Of a DNA stretch of 7,269 bases, positions 1-5,069 are shown piece by piece. The stretch's first letter is position 1; every line of letters begins with the position of its first letter. This DNA is from JANNPJ01 sp031400005 (GTDB taxonomy: Bacteria; Actinomycetota; Actinomycetes; Actinomycetales; Kineosporiaceae): contig JANNPJ010000026.1 in the NCBI GenBank assembly GCA_031400005.1, positions 1-7,269 on the forward strand. The letters are read 5' to 3'. The notes beneath the pieces were generated by a model. That model did not search any database. It had not been told where the DNA came from and saw only the letters and a list, made by a program, of their open reading frames with translations. A program made the position numbers and the translations under genes.

Positions 1-555
1 AGCGCCGGCGATCAGGTGACCGAGCTTCTCCGGTTCGGAAAGGCTCTCCAGCACATGGATCAGGCCGATCACCGTTCCGATGATGCCGATGGTAGGCGCG
101 TATCCGCCGGCATCCGTCCAGAACGCGGTGCCGACTGCCGCCGAGGCCTTCTTGGCCTTCACCTCGGCCGTCAGAATGTCGTACAAGTCGTCCGGGTCGG
201 TGCCGTCGACGGCCATCTGCAGGCCGCGCCGCATGAACGGGTCATCCACCGAGTCCATTTCCGACTCGAGTGCGAGAAGCCCTTCTCTCCGAGCCTTTTC
301 GGCCATCTTGACGAGCGGATCGACGACCCCCTCCAGGTCCGGCTTTTTCGCGGTGAACGAGTAGAGCAGCCACTTGAAGGACGACATCATGTTCGGCACG
401 GTGCCACCGGCCAGGGCGGCACCGAGCGTGCCGAAGAACACCAGGATCAAGGCGGGAATCAAGAAGATCGCCGCCGGATTTCCGCCCTCCATGATCATGG
501 CGGCGAAGATAGCGACGAAGGCCAGTACCAGGCCGACGATGGCTGCCGGGTCCAC
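1..555 (-). CDS. motA: Flagellar motor stator protein MotA (3' part outside window)
   Basis: MotA is the membrane stator subunit that, with MotB, forms the ion channel driving flagellar rotation. The 185 visible residues begin MDPAAIVGLVLAF and contain hydrophobic segments at about 4-22 and 29-48. A charged cytoplasmic loop (about 60-150) follows, carrying the family motif ARREGLLALE at 88-97, the kind of region that contacts FliG. A third membrane segment starts near 152 with GYAPTIGIIGTVIGL; P154 lies in the position of a functionally important proline of MotA proteins. The fourth membrane segment and C-terminus lie beyond the left edge, so roughly 70-100 residues are missing, judging from usual lengths of 255-290. 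I chose the GTG start at 555-553 because it follows GGGAGG by 8 nt and gives the proper MotA N-terminus. It lies 3 bp after the flbD stop, so the two are almost certainly co-translated. MotB is expected next, outside the window. Confidence 0.95.
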   Translation of the reverse strand, partial: MDPAAIVGLVLAFVAIFAAMIMEGGNPAAIFLIPALILVFFGTLGAALAGGTVPNMMSSFKWLLYSFTAKKPDLEGVVDPLVKMAEKARREGLLALESEMDSVDDPFMRRGLQMAVDGTDPDDLYDILTAEVKAKKASAAVGTAFWTDAGGYAPTIGIIGTVIGLIHVLESLSEPEKLGHLIAGA

Positions 556-558
556 GGG

Positions 559-912
559 TCACACCTCCCGTGACGGCAGGTGGAGAATCCGGCCCAATGG
601 TGTTCTGCGCACGGTCTGATCGGCCATTGCGGAGGTCTCCATCTCGGCCGTGGCGTCGGCGCGTGGGCCGGGTAACCGGCTGGTGTGGGTGGCCCCGTCG
701 GACGCCATCCGGGCCAGCGTGATCGCCTCAGCGGCGATCGAGGCCCGCCACTGGCGGATCAGGTCGACAACTTCGTCCAGTGGCTCGTTGACGACCAGCT
801 TGTGGCCGTCGACGAGGGTGATGACGGTGTCGGGCGTGTGTTCGGCGCGCTCGATCAGGTCCGGGTTGACGGCGATCTGAAGGCCGTTGCCCAGGCGGGT
901 CAAGATGATCAC
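559..912 (-). CDS. flbD: FlbD/SwrD-family flagellar protein with C-terminal extension
   Basis: The first ~58 residues match the small FlbD family, with MIILTRLGNG at the start, then NPDLIERAEHTPDTVITLVDG and the hydrophobic pattern LDEVVDLIRQW. The Bacillus subtilis member, SwrD, is known to raise flagellar motor power, which fits the position immediately before motA. Family members are usually about 60-80 residues; this one has 117. Residues 59-117 are an Ala/Thr/Arg-rich tail I do not recognise, including a rare TTA codon at Leu80 (675-673). I chose the GTG at 912-910, preceded by a moderate AGGGACGG, because it gives the conserved family N-terminus and because third-position G/C falls from 45/50 in the core to 27/40 upstream. 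The open frame continues to an ATG at 1029 with a much better ribosome site, so a 156-residue form cannot be excluded. The stop is 3 bp from motA. Confidence 0.85.
   Translation of the reverse strand: MIILTRLGNGLQIAVNPDLIERAEHTPDTVITLVDGHKLVVNEPLDEVVDLIRQWRASIAAEAITLARMASDGATHTSRLPGPRADATAEMETSAMADQTVRRTPLGRILHLPSREV
564..569 (-). promoter_or_regulatory. Ribosome binding site of motA, inside the end of flbD
   Basis: GGGAGG sits 8 nt before the GTG codon at 555-553 and overlaps the last sense codons of flbD (CGG GAG GTG, then TGA). It decides the motA start, since no ATG fits the family N-terminus. Its placement implies that ribosomes finishing flbD re-initiate at motA. Confidence 0.7.
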
Positions 913-960
913 GATGTCCGTCCCTGGAGGTGGCGAGGCGGTCCTTGGCCTCAAGGAGTT

Positions 961-987
961 CGATCGGCAGATCCGGCGAGAGGTTGA
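961..987 (-). promoter_or_regulatory. Candidate FliA/WhiG-type promoter upstream of flbD-motA
   Basis: Reading the minus strand, TCAA at 987-984 is followed by exactly 15 bp and then GCCGATCG at 968-961. The motility sigma factor consensus is TAAA, 15 bp, GCCGATAA, so the match is 3/4 and 6/8 with ideal spacing. A start near 955 would leave a leader of about 45 nt before the flbD GTG at 912. GCCGAT-like words are common in this GC-rich DNA, and this one lies in a stretch that also looks coding-like, so the call is tentative. Confidence 0.28.
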
Positions 988-1015
988 GCCATCCGGTAAT
1001 GGTCTGCGCCGAATG

Positions 1016-1099
1016 GGGCAACCGTGCATGGGGCACCTCCCGCCCGAAGGGTGGGGGCATCGCTGGAGAACTTTGGGCCGCGATCATGCACGGTTGCCC
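1016..1099. repeat. 15-bp perfect inverted repeat around a 54-bp centre, between flgE and flbD
   Basis: GGGCAACCGTGCATG at 1016-1030 is the exact reverse complement of the bases at 1085-1099. It begins 7 bp beyond the flgE stop codon. Within the centre, the minus-strand transcript can form a smaller imperfect hairpin (CCCACCC, loop TTC, GGGCGGG with one A-C mismatch). No U tract follows the outer stem, so a standard intrinsic terminator is not supported. It could be an RNA structure separating hook and motor genes, a protein operator, or a small mobile repeat. No flanking target duplication is evident. The repeat is certain; its role is not known. Confidence 0.8.
1036..1041 (-). promoter_or_regulatory. 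Strong ribosome-site-like GGGAGG serving an alternative flbD start inside the inverted repeat
   Basis: GGGAGG is followed after 6 nt by ATG at 1029-1027, in frame with flbD 39 codons upstream of the preferred GTG start. The ATG falls within one arm of the 15-bp inverted repeat, so folding of the mRNA would hide it. The extension it would encode is basic and unlike FlbD proteins, with poor third-position G/C (27/40) and a TTA and an AGA codon. I therefore do not use it as the gene start. Confidence 0.4.
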
Positions 1100-1106
1100 G
1101 CTGGGG

Positions 1107-2297
1107 TTACCGCTTGATGTTGACCAATTCCGTGAGCATCTCGTCGCTGCTGGTGATCACCCTGGAGTTCGCCTGGAACCCTCGCTGGGCGATGATCAGG
1201 TTGGTGAATTCCATTCCCAGGTCGACGTTGCTCATCTCCAGGATGCCGCTCTGCATGCTGCCCCGGCCGCCGCTGCCGGCTGTCCCGATCTGGGCCAGGC
1301 CGGAGTTCGGGCTGGACCGGAAGGAGGTGTCTCCCAGCTTTTCCAGGCCGCCGGGGTTGTTGAAGTTCGCCAGGGCGATCTGCCCGACGTCCTGCTTCAC
1401 GCCGTTGCTGTAGATCCCGGTCACGGTGCCGTTCGGGGCGATCTGGAACTGAGTCAGCTGGCCCGCCGGGAAGCCATTGCTCGCCTTCACCGAGATGGAA
1501 GCCTGACCGTTGTAGTTGGTCAGCCCGGACAGATCGAGGTCAACGACGCTACCGTCGGCCAGCGTGATCTGGGCGGTTGCGGGGAGGTTCGGCGAACCAG
1601 AGGGCAGGAAGGTGACCGATCCGCTGCCGGTTGTGCCGTCCGTGGTATCGGTGATTGTGACGTCATACCCATCGGTGCCGTTATAGGTAAGAACCGTTGT
1701 CAGCGGGTGTGCGGCACCTCGAATATCGTATGCAGTCGGGCTCAAGGTGATTGGATCTGTATTGTCCGCCGTGATGTTTCCGCCGATTTCGACCACGGTG
1801 GTCGGGGTCGAGGCGATCGTCGCACCGGCCTGAAGCCGGATGTCGGTCGGCGTCCCGTACGGGTCGACCACGCCGCCCACAGCGGGGAAGCCTTGAACGT
1901 AGTTGCCGTCGCTGTTGACCAGGTAACCCTCGGTGTCGAAGGTGAACGCTCCGGCCCGGCTGTAGACCTGCTCGTTGCCGTCCTTGAGGACGAAGAACCC
2001 GTCACCCTGAATCAGCAGGTCCGTCGGCTTGTTGGTGGTCTGCGCCGACCCCTGGAGGAAGTTGGTCTGAATCGTGCCGACCTGCACACCCAGCCCGATC
2101 TGTGCCGGGTTGGTACCACCGATGCCGGCACCGGGTGCTCCTGCCGCCCGGATGATCTGGCTGAGCGTGTCCTCGAAGATGACATTGGAGGACTTGAAGC
2201 CAGTCGTGTTGACGTTCGCGATGTTATTGGCGACGACATCCATCATGGTCTGGTGTGAACGCAGGCCGCTGATGCCGGAGAAAAGGGAACGGAGCAT
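1107..2297 (-). CDS. flgE: Flagellar hook protein FlgE
   Basis: This is the structural subunit of the flagellar hook, exported by the flagellar type III apparatus and polymerised under the FlgD cap. The 396-residue product has the rod/hook N-terminal motif at about 4-36 (SLFSGISGLRSHQ, then ANNIANVNTTGFK). The FlgE-like block YSRAGAFTFDTEGYLVNSDG is at 112-131, and the conserved C-terminal helix region at 350-396 includes NVDLGMEFTNLIIAQRGFQA and ends in ELVNIKR. The middle (about 170-270, Thr/Gly/Asp-rich) is the surface-exposed D2-type region and is variable in the family. The DNA encoding part of it is AT-richer (53% GC at 1681-1800 by hand count). The ATG at 2297-2295 follows AGGAGG by 6 nt. 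FlgG has the same end domains, but the large middle insertion and the place after flgD favour FlgE. A candidate FliA-type promoter and a hairpin lie upstream. Confidence 0.95.
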   Translation of the reverse strand: MLRSLFSGISGLRSHQTMMDVVANNIANVNTTGFKSSNVIFEDTLSQIIRAAGAPGAGIGGTNPAQIGLGVQVGTIQTNFLQGSAQTTNKPTDLLIQGDGFFVLKDGNEQVYSRAGAFTFDTEGYLVNSDGNYVQGFPAVGGVVDPYGTPTDIRLQAGATIASTPTTVVEIGGNITADNTDPITLSPTAYDIRGAAHPLTTVLTYNGTDGYDVTITDTTDGTTGSGSVTFLPSGSPNLPATAQITLADGSVVDLDLSGLTNYNGQASISVKASNGFPAGQLTQFQIAPNGTVTGIYSNGVKQDVGQIALANFNNPGGLEKLGDTSFRSSPNSGLAQIGTAGSGGRGSMQSGILEMSNVDLGMEFTNLIIAQRGFQANSRVITSSDEMLTELVNIKR

Positions 2298-2346
2298 GCC
2301 GAACCTCCTGAGATTCGTGAAGGGCGGCGTCCGTGCCGGGATTGAA

Positions 2347-2367
2347 CGGGGAGCATCCAGCTCCCCG
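2347..2367 (-). promoter_or_regulatory. Perfect 8-bp hairpin in the flgE leader
   Basis: On the minus strand CGGGGAGC, a 5-base loop TGGAT and GCTCCCCG form a perfect stem-loop 50 nt before the flgE ATG. It is followed by only two T residues, so it is a poor intrinsic terminator. If the FliA-type promoter just upstream is used, transcription would start at about 2368 and this hairpin would be the very 5' end of the flgE mRNA, where it could protect the transcript. It does not match any riboswitch family I recognise. Confidence 0.5.
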
Positions 2368-2374
2368 GAAGTAC

Positions 2375-2401
2375 TTGTCGGACGGCGGCTTCCAGTCCTT
2401 A
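2375..2401 (-). promoter_or_regulatory. Candidate FliA/WhiG-type promoter upstream of flgE
   Basis: On the minus strand TAAG at 2401-2398 is followed by exactly 15 bp and then TCCGACAA at 2382-2375. This matches TAAA, 15 bp, GCCGATAA at 3/4 and 6/8 positions. It lies in the 138-bp gap between flgD and flgE, which is otherwise non-coding. The predicted start is near 2368, giving a leader of about 70 nt with a 5' hairpin. Its location would allow extra hook protein to be made independently of the upstream genes. Confidence 0.4.
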
Positions 2402-2435
2402 GCGGACCGGTTGCGGCAATCGGGTGAAACGTCGT

Positions 2436-2924
2436 TTACGGCGCGGCCGCGGCTGTCTTCGTGACCTTCGTGACGTCGCTGAGCGCGATCCCGGTGGTGC
2501 CGATCAGCAGCGTGGGTACGCCGTTCTTGATCGTCACTCCGTCGACGACTCCGGTGCGCACCACGGCTACCCCCTCGGCGTCCTTCTCCTGCGGGTCATT
2601 CCAGGACACCGTGTGGCCGACCAGTGCTGTCGCTGCCTGAATATGGTTCGTCGCCACCATTTCGGCCTGCGATTCCTGCAACGCATCCATCTTCTCGACC
2701 AGCGTGAACTGGGCGGTCTGAGCCAGGAACTGGCTGGCATCGGTGGGTTTCGACGGATCTTGATACTTCATCTGGGCGACAAGCAGTTTCAGGAACATAT
2801 CTTTATCGGCCTTGGTGTCGACCTCGCCGTTCTTGGTCGAGGACGACTGCCCGACGCTGAATCCATAGTTCGTGCCGATTGTTCCAATCGGCGGTGGCGT
2901 GACGTTCCCTGTGGTACTAGTCAT
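2436..2924 (-). CDS. flgD: Flagellar hook assembly (cap) protein FlgD, short form
   Basis: FlgD caps the growing hook and is needed for FlgE polymerisation. The 162-residue product has a disordered N-terminus (1-35, Thr/Gly/Pro/Ser), then the diagnostic FlgD N-terminal domain: DKDMFLKLLVAQMKYQDPSK at 40-59, TDASQFLAQTAQF at 61-73 and VEKMDALQ at 76-83. A partial beta-rich region follows from ALVGHTVSW (100-108) through GVVDGVTIKNG to TGIALSDVTKV, then an Ala-rich tail. Compared with enterobacterial FlgD (about 230 residues) it lacks a full Ig-like insert, as does the short B. subtilis FlgD. The ATG at 2924-2922 follows AGGAG by 6 nt. It lies 42 bp after fliK and 138 bp before flgE, the usual gene order. 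I see no truncation: the frame ends in a normal TAA. Confidence 0.95.
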   Translation of the reverse strand: MTSTTGNVTPPPIGTIGTNYGFSVGQSSSTKNGEVDTKADKDMFLKLLVAQMKYQDPSKPTDASQFLAQTAQFTLVEKMDALQESQAEMVATNHIQAATALVGHTVSWNDPQEKDAEGVAVVRTGVVDGVTIKNGVPTLLIGTTGIALSDVTKVTKTAAAAP

Positions 2925-2966
2925 TTCGCGCTCCTCTCAGTTCACTGTTCGACATGGTGTTGAGGA

Positions 2967-5069
2967 TCAGGCCAGGACGTCGAGACCTCCGTCTCGGGTG
3001 CGGCCGATCGCCTGGTCCGGGGACCGGTCTGCGGGGGTGGCTGAGCCGCCCGGACCGTCGCCAGGACGTTCGCGCCCGTTCGGCGCCGACTCCCATCGCT
3101 CTCGAGCGGCGGCTTGGCCGTTCGTGCCGGGGCCGGCGTCGTGCGAGCTCAGCGTCACGTCAGCGAGGTCCAGACCGGATACCGCGAGGTTGTCGCGCAG
3201 GTGTCCAAGATCCGCTTGCAGCGCGGCCAGCGCCTGCGAACCGGCCGCCAGATCAAGCCGGATCCCACCGGCACGCACGTCAAGCGTGATGGTCACTTCG
3301 CCCAGGTGCTCCGGTGACAGCCTCAGCACGGTGTGGTGGGTGCCGTCGTTCAGCATCCGGACGCCGTGGAGCTGGCGACCGATTTGGGCCGCCACCTGAT
3401 CGGATACCTGCGAGGTAGCGCCCGCACGGGCGCTGGAATCGATGGCCGGGGTGGCGGTCGCGCCGGTCAGCCCAGTCACCCCGGGGAGGCCATTGATGCC
3501 GGGGACCGGAACACCGGCGATCCCGGGGGTGACCGGTAGACCCGCGGCGGCGGCGCCCGGTGCGGTGTTCATTCCCGCCGTCGAGACCCCGGGGACGTCG
3601 TTCGGTGTCAGCTGTGCAGCCAGCGCGGCCGAACCGTCCGATCCGGGGTTTCGGTGGGAGTTCGAGCTGTCGGTGCCGTTCGAGTCGTTCAAGCCGTTCG
3701 ACGGGACAGCGCCCGGCAGGCCGGTGCCGCCCGGCGGGAGAGACCCGATCGCGCCGTCGGGATGGGACGCGCCCGGGATCGGACCGGACGGGCCATTGAG
3801 CGATCCGATTCGCTCGGTGCCGTACACCCCGGCCAGGGCGGCCGCCACGGGATCGACGGTCGGTGCCGTCGCAGGCACCGAAGGGACGGCGTCCACGTCG
3901 GTAAAGGCGCTGGTGGAGGCGGGGCTTGGAGACGTGCCGGTTGCCGGGGCGGTGCCTGCCGCGCGGGCCGGGTTCGTCTCGGCTCCGGTCACGAGGGCGC
4001 CTGGAACGAGGTTCGACGAACCGTCGGTGCCTGCTGCGGTGCCAGCGGTGACCGCACCGCCGGATTCGGCGACGGAAACCGACAGCGGTGGGGTAGTGCC
4101 GGTGACCGGTGTGAGGGTCGCCGCGAGCTGGGCAGCGCCCGAGCCGGTGACGGCGGCTGTCGGAGACATGTCGGCGTCATTCGCGATGGTGGCGGCTACG
4201 GGGCTGGTCGGATCGGACGGTGTCGGCACAGGAATGGCCTGGGCCGAGCCGTTGCGACCCGACGCCGTGCCGAGGTCTGGGGAGTCGACGTTCAGGGCGC
4301 CGGAATTTCCAGCCGGCCGGCTAGTTTCGTCCAGGTTCGGGCCGTTCGGTGGTCCGCCGACCAGGCCGGCTCCAGTGGAGGCCGCCGAGGCAGGGCTTGC
4401 CGCAGAGCCGGCGCCCGAAGCAACCGCGGCCGAGCCTGGCGCGGTAACGATGACTGCGGTGCCGCCATCGACGGAGGCAACCGAGAGCATCCCGGCCTCC
4501 GGTTCGGGGGCGGTAGCCGGTGTCAACAGCGTTGGCGCGGTCGTCACCATGGCGGCCAGCAGCGCGGGGTCCGCGATCAGGCCGGCCACCGGCTCGGCAA
4601 GGATGTCGCGAGCGTGACCGGCGGCCGCCAAGCCCGCCGGTGAGCCGGTCTCGGCGTCGTTATGCGTTGTGGTGCGGTCAGCTTCGGTGACTGGGCGATC
4701 GAGCCCGGTGGCGTTCAGCCGACCGGCGTCCGGATCGTCGAGGTCCTCGACGTTCGGCGCCTGGTCATCGCGTGCTCTCGCCCGGCTGGTACTGATCACC
4801 GCTCCCGCCCGGATTTGCTGACGACTAACGGGTTTGGCCGATTCAGGCCGGTTGTTCCCCGGATTGCTCGACTGATCCGTGCGGGCCGACCGGTCCGGGT
4901 CCGGTCGTTGGCCGGTCGGACGATGCTCCGGCCGCCCCGCGGTGTCTCGTGGCCGGTCCTGATAGGTCCGGGCGAGGACGTCGTCAAAGTCGCGTCCTGA
5001 GGTGGGCGCGACGCTCGCCTCCGGACGAGCAGCGGCCACGGTGGGCAGCAGATTCGGTACCCGGGTCAT
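2967..5069 (-). CDS. fliK: Flagellar hook-length control protein FliK
   Basis: FliK is an exported ruler that measures the hook and then switches the export gate to late substrates. Of 700 residues, about 570-645 form the C-terminal hook-length-control domain, recognised by VLRLSPEHLGEVTITLDV, a run of alternating beta strands and the ALQADLGHLRDNLAVSGLDL helix. Everything before it is low-complexity Ala/Gly/Pro/Thr/Ser/Asp sequence, as expected of an extended ruler. I find no cysteine and only one tryptophan, near the end. Residues 510-536 hold a degenerate Gly-x-Pro-like repeat. The protein is long compared with about 405 residues in E. coli. I chose the ATG at 5069-5067, which overlaps the upstream stop as ATGA and follows GGGGAG by 7 nt, over an in-frame start 5 codons earlier. 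A 55-residue polar tail follows the C-terminal domain. Confidence 0.9.
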   Translation of the reverse strand: MTRVPNLLPTVAAARPEASVAPTSGRDFDDVLARTYQDRPRDTAGRPEHRPTGQRPDPDRSARTDQSSNPGNNRPESAKPVSRQQIRAGAVISTSRARARDDQAPNVEDLDDPDAGRLNATGLDRPVTEADRTTTHNDAETGSPAGLAAAGHARDILAEPVAGLIADPALLAAMVTTAPTLLTPATAPEPEAGMLSVASVDGGTAVIVTAPGSAAVASGAGSAASPASAASTGAGLVGGPPNGPNLDETSRPAGNSGALNVDSPDLGTASGRNGSAQAIPVPTPSDPTSPVAATIANDADMSPTAAVTGSGAAQLAATLTPVTGTTPPLSVSVAESGGAVTAGTAAGTDGSSNLVPGALVTGAETNPARAAGTAPATGTSPSPASTSAFTDVDAVPSVPATAPTVDPVAAALAGVYGTERIGSLNGPSGPIPGASHPDGAIGSLPPGGTGLPGAVPSNGLNDSNGTDSSNSHRNPGSDGSAALAAQLTPNDVPGVSTAGMNTAPGAAAAGLPVTPGIAGVPVPGINGLPGVTGLTGATATPAIDSSARAGATSQVSDQVAAQIGRQLHGVRMLNDGTHHTVLRLSPEHLGEVTITLDVRAGGIRLDLAAGSQALAALQADLGHLRDNLAVSGLDLADVTLSSHDAGPGTNGQAAARERWESAPNGRERPGDGPGGSATPADRSPDQAIGRTRDGGLDVLA

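Noticed and set aside
16..573. 185-codon plus-strand open frame opposite motA
   Set aside because: The minus strand encodes a textbook MotA here; the plus-strand product has no family features.
617..624. FliA -10-like GCCGATCA inside flbD (and again at 5217-5224 in the hydrolase)
   Set aside because: They arise from Ala-Asp codons and have no -35 match 15 bp upstream.
1016..1099. Intrinsic transcription terminator after flgE
   Set aside because: The 15-bp stem is strong, but the centre is 54 nt and no U tract follows; flbD and motA lie directly downstream. Kept only as an inverted repeat.
930..2258. 442-codon open frame on the plus strand opposite flgE
   Set aside because: It lies antisense to a clear FlgE, has no family resemblance, and is the kind of long mirror frame that GC-rich codon bias produces.
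2408..2414. TcrA-type box (paired GCA[A/C]CCG reported as activator sites in Actinoplanes missouriensis)
   Set aside because: Single GCAACCG half-sites occur before flgE and in the flgE-flbD repeat, but I see no second half-site at the 4-bp spacing, and the same heptamer recurs in coding regions (for example in fliK), so it is not distinctive.
2298..2435. Riboswitch in the flgD-flgE gap (such as a c-di-GMP sensor)
   Set aside because: Only one simple hairpin is visible; the conserved GEMM core sequence and tetraloop-receptor pattern are absent.
3442..4643. Two long plus-strand open frames (391 and 329 codons) opposite fliK
   Set aside because: Their Ala/Gly/Pro/Arg-rich translations mirror the low-complexity fliK ruler; no ribosome site or recognisable domain supports them.
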